From NCBI GenBank assembly GCA_036557705.1, contig DATBHB010000003.1:30848-94847 (forward strand): a stretch of 64,000 bases of DNA. Direction: 5' to 3'. The position numbers and the translations under genes are program-made. The DNA comes from VAZQ01 sp036557705 (GTDB lineage: Bacteria > Pseudomonadota > Alphaproteobacteria > Rhizobiales > Xanthobacteraceae). Shown piece after piece: positions 8,203 to 17,492 of this stretch. Each line of letters begins with the position of its first letter. Within the stretch, counting starts at the first letter, position 1. The notes under the pieces were generated by a model that had not been told where the DNA came from, made no database searches, and worked only from the letters and a program-made list of their open reading frames with translations.

Positions 8203-10228
8203 TCTGCCACTCCGGCTGTTCGGTTTGGGCTTTCAGGGAGCACTCGACGTGGCGGCAAACGGAAAGCCGAGTGGTCAGCGAGTTGTGCGTCGTCGCGATG
8301 CCTTTCCCGGCCAATGTGAATGCCGGGACCTTGATGCCGAACCGTGGCGAGTACCAGCCGATTACAGGCTTTATCTCACCCCGATGGAGTGTCCAAAGCA
8401 ATGAAGACGGCAGCTCCAACACCGCACTTCCATTCGGCCATCTCAGTTCCGCACGGTCCCGCTCAAGCTGACAGTCGATCTCGGGGCCGAGGTGGAAGTA
8501 AAGACCTGCCGGAATGGAGAGGTGTCGAGGCGCGACAATCGTATCGCAGACCGTCAGGGTTCGCTCGCAGCGGTTGAGCAGCACCGAACGCCGATGGATC
8601 GGCCCCCCGCGACTCACGTATCCTGTGTGTTCTGCTTCTAATCGACTTTCGTTTGCATTTTCGTCGACGCAGACTGCTGCGACCAAGCGGCTCTGGGCGT
8701 GCTGCATCCACATGAACGGACCGCCCGATGCCGATTGATTCTGTCCCATCAGCTCAAGCGTGTTGTGGCCGCGCGTAGCCCTGAAATAGCTTCGCCATTC
8801 GGGATCGGCATAATAACTGTAGGTGCCGGGATCGGCGAGCAGCTCTACACCGCCGACGCGGACTTCAATCGACAGAGCATCAGCATGTGCGTGCGCAGCG
8901 ATCTTCAAGAATCCATGCGGACCGGCATCGTACCGGCACCACAATTCATCTGCCGCGCGTCCGCAACGAAGATACAGGTGGCCGGCATCTGGAAGGCTGT
9001 CCGGCCGGGCGGCCAGGCGGGACTCCGGCAGGGGCGGTAATCTCACGCCGTGTGTCCAAAAGGGTGTTCGAATGTCGCTTTCGGCGACGCGCGGCCACCA
9101 CGGCAGAGCCCTGAACAGACGTGTTCCGGTAGCCAGGAGAGAGTCCCAGCGGCGGTACTCTGGAGCATCGAGCAGCAGCCCGACCCCCTCGTCCCCATCG
9201 CCTTGACGAGGCGGAGTTCGGGCGCTGTCGACAACAGCGGCAAGTGCATCGACCATCGCCCGAATGCGCTCCCAAACCGCTGCCTCCAAGGGATGCCCGG
9301 TGAGCTGCCCTTCGATCGCCGCAGCAAGGAACAATTCCAGCACCAGCCCGTGATAGTCGGTCGCAAGCTCGCGATTGAGGCCGCTTGGAAAAGTCTGTGC
9401 CGTTATTGCGTGCCGCAATATTTCAGCCGACCGTCGACGCCATTGCCTGCTTTGCGCAAAACAGGGAAATGCCGCCGCCGCAGTAAACTGTCCCGCAGCT
9501 TCGGCCACCAGGTGGTTATTCGCAGAAGAGCCATGGCTGGGGAATGCCGAGAGCCAAATCTGGTGATGATAAAGCTGGTGGATGAATTCAGGATTCCGCT
9601 CAAACAGGGCCGGCGCCTCCGACCAACCGTTTAGCAGGCGGCGCGTCCATACCCAGGAGATCAGTCGGATACCGAGCTCAATGCCGCTTATCCAGTGTGG
9701 TCCGGATAAGAACGGATTCTCGACCCACCAGGATCTGAGGTGATCCCGAACCCGCGTGGCGTACCGTTCGTCACCCGTGACCGCGTACGCGGCAGCGAGC
9801 ACGGTCAAATGGTGATGCCTGGATGGTTCCCATATGTACTTGATGTCGCCGATCTCTGCCTCGTTGCGATAGGGGATGTCGAAAGCGTATCGCCGCGACG
9901 GTGCACGGCGCCCGCTACTCGCATCGATGAACCAGTCGGGTTTCTGGCCAAAGTCAGAATGCTCGTGAGCAAACACTTTCCAACGGCCCTTCAACAAGGC
10001 TTCGGCTGTGCTCACGAGCCGGTGCACGGCTTCGCGGGGCAAGGTTTCTCCAGCTGGTGGATGCCACATCCCGGTGAACGATGGCCGCGAGCCGGGCAGG
10101 TGGGCGACCGAAATGCCGCCGCCGCGTCGCAGGCGCCAGACTTCACGGATCATCTTGTGCCACCCGCGAGTAAAAACCTCGCTGGCATCCATGCAGGCAA
10201 TTCGACGTAAGTACCAGTCAAGCTTCAT
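8195..10228 (-). CDS. Heparinase II/III-family protein (alginate-lyase-like, uronate polysaccharide lyase)
   Basis: The product is about 677 aa from the ATG at 10228. The frame is open further upstream to 10381, but that part lies inside the preceding gene. The N-terminal half is an all-helical toroid domain with the SSANNH motif expected near the active site. The C-terminal half is the Hepar_II_III beta-sandwich with the HAHADALS motif and the following ADPGTYSYY and RGHNTL segments. The family cleaves uronic-acid-containing polysaccharides by beta-elimination. No signal peptide is evident, which is common for members encoded in export clusters, so the location is uncertain. The gene overlaps the upstream dehydrogenase gene by 11 bp and the downstream methyltransferase gene by 8 bp. 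The pairing with a two-domain oxidoreductase recurs in bacterial exopolysaccharide loci. Confidence 0.9.
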   Translation of the reverse strand: MKLDWYLRRIACMDASEVFTRGWHKMIREVWRLRRGGGISVAHLPGSRPSFTGMWHPPAGETLPREAVHRLVSTAEALLKGRWKVFAHEHSDFGQKPDWFIDASSGRRAPSRRYAFDIPYRNEAEIGDIKYIWEPSRHHHLTVLAAAYAVTGDERYATRVRDHLRSWWVENPFLSGPHWISGIELGIRLISWVWTRRLLNGWSEAPALFERNPEFIHQLYHHQIWLSAFPSHGSSANNHLVAEAAGQFTAAAAFPCFAQSRQWRRRSAEILRHAITAQTFPSGLNRELATDYHGLVLELFLAAAIEGQLTGHPLEAAVWERIRAMVDALAAVVDSARTPPRQGDGDEGVGLLLDAPEYRRWDSLLATGTRLFRALPWWPRVAESDIRTPFWTHGVRLPPLPESRLAARPDSLPDAGHLYLRCGRAADELWCRYDAGPHGFLKIAAHAHADALSIEVRVGGVELLADPGTYSYYADPEWRSYFRATRGHNTLELMGQNQSASGGPFMWMQHAQSRLVAAVCVDENANESRLEAEHTGYVSRGGPIHRRSVLLNRCERTLTVCDTIVAPRHLSIPAGLYFHLGPEIDCQLERDRAELRWPNGSAVLELPSSLLWTLHRGEIKPVIGWYSPRFGIKVPAFTLAGKGIATTHNSLTTRLSVCRHVECSLKAQTEQPEWQNG

Positions 10229-12422
10229 TGGCGCTGGAAAGAGAGCAGGGAGAGATCGAGATCTGTTCGTTGCCAGCCAGTTGGACCGGTATCGGCGCGT
10301 TTGCGGCGATGCTTTCCTCAACCGCCAGGGTCGCGGTCGTCGTGGCGACGAGGGAGGAAAACGGGATCGCCATGGGACCACCCGATTTCACCGCCTCGAT
10401 GAAAGCCGCGAGCTGATGGCGCTGGCCTTTGTCGGCGATCCGGGACCGACGGACGATGGTTCGACGAGAGCGCCAAAGCTCATACCGGCTGAAATTATCG
10501 AAGCTCGCGGCCTTACCGTCACCGAAAATCTCAATGCGCTCCTTGGGCACCCGCGGGTTGCCGTGCGCTACGTAGGAGATGCTCGCGATCGAACCATCGG
10601 CATAGGCGAGCGTCACGATCAGGCCCTCACGACTGGGACTGGTCGCCACAACGGAAACTTGAGACGGATCCGTGCCGAGCCACCAACTCGCTGTATCGAT
10701 GAAATGCCCCCCCTCCCCGACGAAGCGCGAGCCCTCGTCCGGGTTTGCGTACCACGAGCCTTTTTCCAGGAGACCCGCGTTTACACGATACTGAATTACA
10801 TGCGCAGCCGTCCGCGGCCCCCACTCGGCCTTCATTGCGACGAGGAGCGGAGAAAATCGTCGATTGAAGCCGACGGTCAGTCGGTCGTTCCCGGTCTCTT
10901 GGACGGTGCGGATGATCTCGGCAAGCGAAGCTTTGGTGATGGCCAGGGGCTTTTCCACGAACACCGCCTTGCCGGAGCGCAAAGCTTCGCAGGCGAGCTG
11001 TGCGTGGCTGCCATGCCGCGTCGCGATGAGCACCGCATCTATATCGGTTGCTGTGATTAGCTCGCGGCCGTCCGTGGAAGCTCGCGAGAAACGAAATTTC
11101 CTCATTGCATTGGCGGCGGATAGCGCACTGTTGGTCGCGACCGCGACGAGATCGACCCTGGGATCGGCAGCAAGATGCGGCAAAAGCATGCTCGATGCAT
11201 AACTTCCGGCGCCAATGACCCCGAGGCGTAGGTTTCCGGAACGCATTGGTCTCGCCAGCGGGTTGGCTGTTACGCGCTTTATGGGAGCCTGGTCTCCATA
11301 CCGGAAGAGCACTCCGGGGCCGGACAAAGCGCCGGTGTTCATGCGCGCATAAACCTGCACGGCCGATTTGAATGGAAATACATCGGTGATGAGCGGCTTG
11401 AGGTTCAGGCGACCTTCAGCGAGGAGCGCAAGGATGCATTCCATGTTGCGCCGTTCGGTCCACCTTACATATCCGACTGGGTAATCGATTCCCGCCTCTT
11501 CGTAGAGCGGATCGTACCGGCCCGGGCCATAGGATCGGGAAAAACGAAAGTCGAGTTCCTTCTCGTAACAGTCATTCCACGGGAGATCCAACCGGCACTT
11601 ACCGATGTCAATTACGCGCGCACGATCGCGGGATAACTCCGCGGCGAGCAGAACAGGTGCGCTGTCGCTCCCGCCCGCAGTGATAAAGGTGCAGTCAACT
11701 CCTTGGCCGCCGGTTAGATCCGCGATCTTTCGCCGAACCCGCTCAAACCCGTCTGTTCCTGAAACGGCGCAAGCACCTGCTCCGGCGGCTTCCGCCATGT
11801 TGCAGCGGTCTTCAACAACATCCACGCCGACTACGAATACTCCCGCCCCGCGCAGCAGCCGTACCAATATCTGCCCCAAGAGTCCGAGACCCACCACGCA
11901 CGCGGTTTCACCGAGCCGAACCTCCGATTGACGCATACCCTGAAGAGCAACCGAGGCTACGGTTGTGAAGGCCGCCTGCTCGGGATCAACCCCCGCCGGT
12001 ATGGGGACGCACATATTCGTCGGCACCCAATTGTATTCTGCATGTAATGCATATTGATTCCCGGCGCAGGCGACGCGTTGCCCGACCGCAAGGTGTTCCG
12101 TCGCGCCGCCGACCTCGACGACGGTGCCGGACAGGGAATAGCCGAGGGGAGTGTAGGAATCGAGGCGGCTCATCACTTTGTGGTAAGTTGACAGGAGCCC
12201 CTGCTGACGGACCGATTCGATCACCTTGCGCATCTGGTCTGGTCTGGCGCGGGCTTTGCCGAAAAGTGACAGCTTGCTCTCCGAGATCTTCATCATCTCG
12301 GTGCCGGATGAGATGACGGAAAACGCTGTGCGAACCAGTACCCCACCAGGCCGGCAGGCGGGGACCGGAACTTCCAGCAAACTGAGTTCCCCAGACTTGT
12401 AATTCTGAGCGATCAGCCACAT
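10218..12422 (-). CDS. Two-domain oxidoreductase: zinc-type alcohol dehydrogenase fused to Gfo/Idh/MocA dehydrogenase
   Basis: The 734-aa protein is a fusion. Residues 1-375 resemble medium-chain (zinc-type) dehydrogenases, with a GroES-like start and a nucleotide motif GLGLLG at 178-183. Residues 398-720 are a Gfo/Idh/MocA oxidoreductase with Rossmann motif GVIGAG (401-406), the EKP motif (490-492) and a GEGGHFID segment. Both halves therefore have their own NAD(P) site. Such fusions occur in exopolysaccharide clusters beside heparinase-like lyases; a role in oxidising or epimerising a sugar nucleotide or uronate residue is plausible but not established. The typical catalytic-zinc ligand pattern of classical alcohol dehydrogenases is not obvious, so the first half may be a non-classical member. 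The stop overlaps the lyase start by 11 bp. Confidence 0.9.
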   Translation of the reverse strand: MWLIAQNYKSGELSLLEVPVPACRPGGVLVRTAFSVISSGTEMMKISESKLSLFGKARARPDQMRKVIESVRQQGLLSTYHKVMSRLDSYTPLGYSLSGTVVEVGGATEHLAVGQRVACAGNQYALHAEYNWVPTNMCVPIPAGVDPEQAAFTTVASVALQGMRQSEVRLGETACVVGLGLLGQILVRLLRGAGVFVVGVDVVEDRCNMAEAAGAGACAVSGTDGFERVRRKIADLTGGQGVDCTFITAGGSDSAPVLLAAELSRDRARVIDIGKCRLDLPWNDCYEKELDFRFSRSYGPGRYDPLYEEAGIDYPVGYVRWTERRNMECILALLAEGRLNLKPLITDVFPFKSAVQVYARMNTGALSGPGVLFRYGDQAPIKRVTANPLARPMRSGNLRLGVIGAGSYASSMLLPHLAADPRVDLVAVATNSALSAANAMRKFRFSRASTDGRELITATDIDAVLIATRHGSHAQLACEALRSGKAVFVEKPLAITKASLAEIIRTVQETGNDRLTVGFNRRFSPLLVAMKAEWGPRTAAHVIQYRVNAGLLEKGSWYANPDEGSRFVGEGGHFIDTASWWLGTDPSQVSVVATSPSREGLIVTLAYADGSIASISYVAHGNPRVPKERIEIFGDGKAASFDNFSRYELWRSRRTIVRRSRIADKGQRHQLAAFIEAVKSGGPMAIPFSSLVATTTATLAVEESIAANAPIPVQLAGNEQISISPCSLSSANEA

Positions 12423-12453
12423 GGCTCAATAATACCTGGGAATCGGCGTGCCC

Positions 12454-14400
12454 TCAGTTGAGCGCGGGAGCCGTCTGACACTGGTACCCGTGGTACGAAC
12501 GCGTGCGCTGTCCGCGCAGCCAAAACTCCATCGTCAACAGGTGCCAGATATTCTTGGAATGATCCGCCTTCCCGGCGCGGTCATCCGCAATCAGCTGTCG
12601 AAGATACGCGGATTTGAGATATCCGCGATGGACCAGTTCGCCGTCCGGCACGATATCATCCACCATGCTACGCAGATCATTTCGAATCCAAGCCCGCAGC
12701 GGCGCGCTGAAGAGACCCTTCGGCCGATAAACGATCGAGGCCGGCAGCCACGCCTCAGCGGCTTTCTTCAAGGCCAGCTTGCCGTTCTTGCCGCGAATCT
12801 TGTCCACTCCGCTCAAACGGAACGCGGCCTGTACAATCTCAGTGTCGACGAATGGTACTCGTACCTCGGTCGAGGCGGCCATCGAGGCACGGTCGGTATA
12901 TGCGAGGTTCAATCCGGGAAGAAATAATTGCACGTCGGTCCGGCACATGCGGTTGATCGGATCAGTCTTGGCGCCTTGCGCATAGATCGCGGCGTGATGC
13001 GAGAACACCCGCTCGACAGCGCTGGAAAACCCGTCGTTTAACGCGCTGGATATCTCGTCGAGGCTCAACAACGCGTAGCTTCGCTGAAACGCTGCTTCCT
13101 CGTCGAGGCCGGCGAAGCTGAGGAACCGCTTCGTCCAGCGCACCAGGCGGTAGCCCCGCTTGCTACTCGCTGCCGGCAGGAGGTCGATCAACGGTTCAAC
13201 AAGACCGGCCCGCAACAGCATCGGCAGTTTGCGGTATCGGCGAGCCAGCAGACAAGCGTAGTGGCGACGATATCCGGCAAAGAGCTCGTCGGCGCCCATG
13301 CCGGAAAGCAGAACCTTGATGCCAAGCTCCCGCGCTTCCTTGCAGATGATGTAGGCGTTGATCGCAGCCGGGTCTCCTATCGGTTCATCCAGGATGTCGG
13401 CCATTTCCGGCAGCATGCGAGCAAGATCAGGCTCGATCGTGATCTCGTGAAGCGTCAGATCGTACCTTTTCGCGACTTGTCGGGCATATCGCAGGTCGTC
13501 GGGCATCTGTTCGAATTTCTGGTCCTCGGGCCGGAATGCGATCGTAAAACAATCGAGACGATCGGCATGTTTGCGCGCCAGCACGCTTATCAAACTGGAA
13601 TCGAGTCCACCGGAAAGAAAGGTGGCCACCGGAACGTCGGCGATCATATGTGCGGCCACCGAGTCCTGCAGTGCGGCGCGCAAATCGTCCACCTGAAACG
13701 GCGCCGGCTCCAGATCGTTCAGCTGCGTCGCCGGGTTCCAATACTGGTGAATGGACAAAGTTCCGTCTCTCCTTCGGTCTAGCCATTGGCCCGAGCCCAG
13801 CTTTGCAATATCGCGATACATCGCGAAATCGTCCGGCAACCAGCCGTAGATCAGCGAAGCGATGATGCCGGTTTCATCGACTACGGCGCCCGGACCAAGA
13901 ACGGGTAACAGGCCCTTGAGCTCAGATGCGAATGCCAAACCGGAGCCGCGGCGCAACAGGAAAAGCGGTTTGATACCGAAAGGATCGCGGGCCAATACGA
14001 GCCGGCCATCCTCCCGATCGTAGACGGCGAATGCGAACATGCCGCGAAGGCGGGGCAAGCAGTCCGGCCCCCACAGTCGCCAAGCCTCCAGTAGGACTTC
14101 AGTATCGCTTTGCGTCCTGAACGTAACACCGTGCGACTCGATTTGTCTCCGCAGAATGGCGAAATTATATATCTCGCCGTTGAAAACCAGGACCAGGCCA
14201 TCTTTCTCGAATGGCTGGTTGGCGCTTTCGGAGAGGTCTATGATCGAGAGGCGACAATGGCCAAGCTTCACGGGAATAGCGGAAGAACAATCTTCGAAGG
14301 TGCCTCTCGCATCCGGTCCGCGGTGCGCCAGAGAATCCAGGAGCGCGTCGAATGAACCCGCGAAGCGCACATCCCCGACCAGGCCGACAATGCCGCACAT
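12454..14400 (-). CDS. asnB: Asparagine synthase, glutamine-hydrolysing (AsnB family)
   Basis: The 648-aa protein starts MCGIVG, so Cys2 is available as the glutaminase nucleophile after Met removal. Residues 1-210 are the class II glutamine amidotransferase domain (RLSIIDL, FNGEIYN, SDTEVLL). The synthetase domain follows with the pyrophosphate loop SGGLDS at 263-268. The reaction transfers ammonia from glutamine to an ATP-activated carboxylate. In polysaccharide loci, AsnB homologues such as WbpS-type enzymes are thought to amidate uronic acids rather than make asparagine. The flanking algD-like gene would provide such a uronate. The gene sits 31 bp upstream of the two-domain oxidoreductase gene and 36 bp downstream of algD, in the same direction. 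Confidence 0.93.
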   Translation of the reverse strand: MCGIVGLVGDVRFAGSFDALLDSLAHRGPDARGTFEDCSSAIPVKLGHCRLSIIDLSESANQPFEKDGLVLVFNGEIYNFAILRRQIESHGVTFRTQSDTEVLLEAWRLWGPDCLPRLRGMFAFAVYDREDGRLVLARDPFGIKPLFLLRRGSGLAFASELKGLLPVLGPGAVVDETGIIASLIYGWLPDDFAMYRDIAKLGSGQWLDRRRDGTLSIHQYWNPATQLNDLEPAPFQVDDLRAALQDSVAAHMIADVPVATFLSGGLDSSLISVLARKHADRLDCFTIAFRPEDQKFEQMPDDLRYARQVAKRYDLTLHEITIEPDLARMLPEMADILDEPIGDPAAINAYIICKEARELGIKVLLSGMGADELFAGYRRHYACLLARRYRKLPMLLRAGLVEPLIDLLPAASSKRGYRLVRWTKRFLSFAGLDEEAAFQRSYALLSLDEISSALNDGFSSAVERVFSHHAAIYAQGAKTDPINRMCRTDVQLFLPGLNLAYTDRASMAASTEVRVPFVDTEIVQAAFRLSGVDKIRGKNGKLALKKAAEAWLPASIVYRPKGLFSAPLRAWIRNDLRSMVDDIVPDGELVHRGYLKSAYLRQLIADDRAGKADHSKNIWHLLTMEFWLRGQRTRSYHGYQCQTAPALN

Positions 14401-14436
14401 GACAAGCTCATCCTGAAATCGTTGCCGAGAGAACTG

Positions 14437-15750
14437 TCACCAAAGAAAGCCTTCCCTTCGAATTTCGACGTTACGGTCGGGTCGCGCGAAATGCAGAACA
14501 ACCTGGTCATTGCGCGCATCGTGAAGAACGGTACGGTAAGCAGGGTCATTGGTCGTAACCACGATAACGTCAGCCCAGTCCACCGCGTTTGAAATATCGG
14601 AAACGAGCAGCTGCGCAATATGTGGAAGACGCGTCAACAGAAATTCCCTGTTTGTGCCGGTTACTTGTCCCAGACGAACGTTGGGATCAAAGATACGAAC
14701 ATCGCGTCCCTTGCCGATTAATCGTTCGGCAACTTCCACGAACGGGCTTTCGCGCACGTCATCCGTACCAGCTTTGAAGCTGATGCCGAGAAACAGTACC
14801 TTCTTACGCTCCTGGCTCAATATCCACTGAGTGCCAAGCTCTATCAATGAACGATTGCTTTCGGCGATGTGGTTCAATACCGGCAGATTGAGATCGAGTT
14901 TTCGAGCGAAGTATGTCAAAGCGCGCAAGTCTTTCGGTAGGCAGGACCCCCCAAAGGCAAACCCTGGTCGCAAATAAGCCCCTGAAATGTTAAGACGCGT
15001 GTCTTGACAGAAAATATCCATGACAGAATGACTATCGATACCCAGCGTCTTTGCGAGCAGGCCAATCTCATTTCCGAAGGTGACCTTCAGTCCATGCCAT
15101 GCATTATCGACATATTTTACGAACTCAGCCGTCTCCAGGTCCGTCGTGATCTTCGGTCCAGAAAGGCCTTCGTAGAGGGATAGGACGCGCGCACCCGTCT
15201 CTTCGTCAAATGCACCGACCACGGTCTTAGATGGCTGATTAAAATCGGCGACGGCGGAGCCCTCGCGAAGAAATTCCGGATTGAATGCCAATCCTACCTC
15301 GCGTCCAGCGCACCGTCCCGATGCTTCGCTGAGTTGGCGCGCTACAATCGAGCGGGTGGTGCCGGGCAACACCGTGGAGCGAACCACTACGGTATGTGGA
15401 TGGTTCTTATCCCGCAGGCCGTTCCCTATCTGCCCAGCCACGGCCTCAACGGCGGAAAGCGACAAAGATCCATTCGCTTGACTGGGCGTCCCTACACAAA
15501 CCAGAGATAGGTCACTCTGTTTGACTGCGTGTTCGGCGTCCATCGTCGCTGACAGTCGGCCTGCTCTTACGTTCCGCGCAACGAGATCGTTAACGTGCGG
15601 CTCGATGATGGGAGAACGACCCGATTGAACAAATTGTACTTTCGTTGCAGATTGATCGACTCCGACGACTGTGTGCCCCCTTTCGGCGAGACAGGCCGCC
15701 GAAACGGTACCAACATAGCCGAGACCGAAAACCGCGATTGAAGTCCGCAT
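14437..15750 (-). CDS. algD: GDP-mannose 6-dehydrogenase-like nucleotide-sugar dehydrogenase (AlgD family)
   Basis: The 437-aa product starts at the ATG at 15750, right before the Rossmann motif GLGYVG (9-14). The 39 residues upstream in the same frame lie inside the glycosyltransferase gene. The catalytic cysteine is in FGGSCLPKD (Cys270, matching the position in AlgD). Local features such as VVVRSTVLPGT, NPEFLREG, a FCQD segment, GISFKAGTDDVRESP and a C-terminal LLVSDI segment resemble Pseudomonas AlgD more than UDP-glucose dehydrogenases. The expected reaction is the four-electron oxidation of GDP-mannose to GDP-mannuronate with 2 NAD+. This would give the uronate residue that a heparinase/alginate-lyase-like enzyme and an AsnB-like amidase in the same operon could act on. 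UDP-glucose dehydrogenase activity is the alternative. Confidence 0.88.
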   Translation of the reverse strand: MRTSIAVFGLGYVGTVSAACLAERGHTVVGVDQSATKVQFVQSGRSPIIEPHVNDLVARNVRAGRLSATMDAEHAVKQSDLSLVCVGTPSQANGSLSLSAVEAVAGQIGNGLRDKNHPHTVVVRSTVLPGTTRSIVARQLSEASGRCAGREVGLAFNPEFLREGSAVADFNQPSKTVVGAFDEETGARVLSLYEGLSGPKITTDLETAEFVKYVDNAWHGLKVTFGNEIGLLAKTLGIDSHSVMDIFCQDTRLNISGAYLRPGFAFGGSCLPKDLRALTYFARKLDLNLPVLNHIAESNRSLIELGTQWILSQERKKVLFLGISFKAGTDDVRESPFVEVAERLIGKGRDVRIFDPNVRLGQVTGTNREFLLTRLPHIAQLLVSDISNAVDWADVIVVTTNDPAYRTVLHDARNDQVVLHFARPDRNVEIRREGFLW

Positions 15751-15761
15751 CGATGAACCAA

Positions 15762-17018
15762 TTACTGCGTTCTCATATCGCCACGAGGGTCCGCCGGGGA
15801 GCCCGAGCGAGCATGTTCGAAAAGAGCGTCGTAGGCGGCAAGCAACTTGGGCGCTTCGAAGTCCCACGCCAGCTGTTCGCGCACCCGCGTAAATCCGAAT
15901 TGCCCCATGACGTCGCGCCGAGCAGGATCGTCGATCAACTCCAAAATCTTGTCGCCGAAATCAATTGGATCATTTGGTCGCGCGTACAGTGAAGCGGCTT
16001 GTGCCGAAAAGCGGCCTTCAGTCACCTCAAACTGCACAATAGGTTTACCGAAGACCATGTACTCCATGATCTTGTTCATGGTCGAAATGTCGTTCATCGC
16101 GGTGACTCTGTCGGGGTTGACGCAAATGTCCGATGTGCATAGTACGGAAAACAATGTGTCATCATCGACCCGGCCTAGAAAAGTGACGAACTGCCGGAGG
16201 TCCGCGTTCTCACACATCGTGACGATCGTCTGCCACTGTGGCCCTGATCCCACGACGACGAACTGAAGGTCATTGCGCTTTCGTGTGGAGACGATGTGCG
16301 CGACGCTTTCGATGAGGAGGTCAAGACCTTCTGACTCACCGATCACACCCACGTAGGCGGCCAGGAACCGACGCCCGCTTCGCCACCGCGGATCCGGTTG
16401 GCATTGTTTGAACCGCGCGATTTCCGGCCCGGAACGGACCACGAAAATTCTATCCGGCGGCAAGCCGCCCCGCTTCATGGCGATCTCGCGATACGATTCG
16501 TTTGGGGCAATGGTGACATCGGCTGCTCTGAACGTGCACTTTTCCAGAAACACCAGAAGCCTCCATAGCCAATCGCGCCGTTTGAACTTTGCCTCGTATA
16601 GTTCCGGATTGGCATCATGATGATCGAACAGGAAGCGCTTGCGAGCGCTCAGCTTGTAGAAAAGGCCGATCAAAAAACTCAAATCCGGCGGGTTGCAGGC
16701 ATGAATCACATCGAAGCCGCGGGTCAGGGCGACCCGCATCGACAATGCAAGCTGGAAAAACAGGGCCGTTGGATATTCGATGAAGTAGGAAAGGATGCCC
16801 CGGGTTTCAGCGGGAAGACTGTGTCGATATATGTGCACGCCTTCGATTATCTCCGCAGATCGCTGGCAGCCGTGGCCTTTGGGGCAGATGACGGAAACGT
16901 CATAGCCAGCCCTGGTAAGCGTAGTCGCTTCCGCCCACACTCGTCGATCAAAAGGAACCGGAAGGTTTTCTACGATGATAAGCACGCGCCGCTTTCTATC
17001 ATCCTGTTTAGATGACAT
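15762..17018 (-). CDS. Glycosyltransferase family 4 (WbuB-like)
   Basis: The product is about 418 aa from the ATG at 17018, chosen because a GAGGGA ribosome binding site lies 4-5 bases upstream. The open frame extends to 17177 without features. The N-terminal GT-B domain opens with RVLIIVENLPVPFDRRV, a pattern seen in WbuB-like glycosyltransferase 4 proteins. A DVIHACNPPD segment follows, and the C-terminal domain has YVGVIGESEGLD and a MNKIMEYMVFGKPIV donor-binding segment. It should add a sugar from a nucleotide donor to the growing undecaprenyl-linked repeat unit on the cytoplasmic face. It appears to be the first gene of the minus-strand run that continues to cysNC. Only 11 bp separate it from algD. 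Confidence 0.9.
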   Translation of the reverse strand: MSSKQDDRKRRVLIIVENLPVPFDRRVWAEATTLTRAGYDVSVICPKGHGCQRSAEIIEGVHIYRHSLPAETRGILSYFIEYPTALFFQLALSMRVALTRGFDVIHACNPPDLSFLIGLFYKLSARKRFLFDHHDANPELYEAKFKRRDWLWRLLVFLEKCTFRAADVTIAPNESYREIAMKRGGLPPDRIFVVRSGPEIARFKQCQPDPRWRSGRRFLAAYVGVIGESEGLDLLIESVAHIVSTRKRNDLQFVVVGSGPQWQTIVTMCENADLRQFVTFLGRVDDDTLFSVLCTSDICVNPDRVTAMNDISTMNKIMEYMVFGKPIVQFEVTEGRFSAQAASLYARPNDPIDFGDKILELIDDPARRDVMGQFGFTRVREQLAWDFEAPKLLAAYDALFEHARSGSPADPRGDMRTQ

Positions 17019-17492
17019 GCGTTCCCTCATCGACCGATCACCGCATGATCTAAATCCGCCACCGCGATAGGTGAGGGCTGAGTACATCGAGAGCCGATTG
17101 GACAGACTAGGCGTGAACCATTGGACAGACCAAGCGTGAAACAAGGACGGGCACCGTAGGTTCCGGACGCGTTGCAATTTTCACCTGGATCGCCGCAGAC
17201 TTCTTGTTGAATAGAGGGCGTGCGAGTCCCCGCTTACGGGCGCTTGAGTCGGAAAGAAAACAAAGCAGTCCCTGAGATGACCCAGGTGGAACCGAGTTCG
17301 ACGCCAGGAACTGGCGAGAAGTCTTGCGAATTACCGAACCGGCAGGGCTGGCAGGGTCGCCGGAGCTGATCCCGACGTCCTATCGGCCCGCGCTTACGGC
17401 AGCAACTGCCAGTCGGTTGTGCTCTATAGCGCGGCAAGCGTCTTTACATCAGTGTCATTATCTCGACAGCAGGTGAGAGGCCCCTCGGACAG
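17019..17492. other. Divergent intergenic region of the exopolysaccharide locus (about 470 bp)
   Basis: The region separates two divergent glycosyltransferase genes and should hold the promoter of the eight-gene minus-strand run. It contains a pair of 21-bp direct repeats at 17097-17140 (separate entry). The short frame at 17234-17437 on the minus strand has no recognisable features. No tRNA or other RNA gene is visible. Confidence 0.45.
17097..17140. repeat. Two 21-bp direct repeats upstream of the exopolysaccharide operon
   Basis: Copies at 17097-17117 and 17120-17140 share 19 of 21 bases (consensus ATTGGACAGACYARGCGTGAA), with a 23-bp period. They lie about 80-120 bp upstream of the glycosyltransferase start at 17018. 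The spacing is close to two helical turns, which would suit a regulator binding side by side, but no regulator is known. Confidence 0.6.

Noticed and set aside
10008..11060. 350-codon plus-strand frame antisense to the two-domain oxidoreductase
   Set aside because: The opposite strand has clear Rossmann and EKP motifs; this frame has none and no ribosome binding site.
17097..17140. CRISPR array
   Set aside because: Only two copies with a 2-base gap, so there is no spacer; they are simple direct repeats.
17234..17437. 67-codon minus-strand frame in the divergent region
   Set aside because: Too short, Arg/Cys/Pro-rich, no start signal; treated as non-coding.
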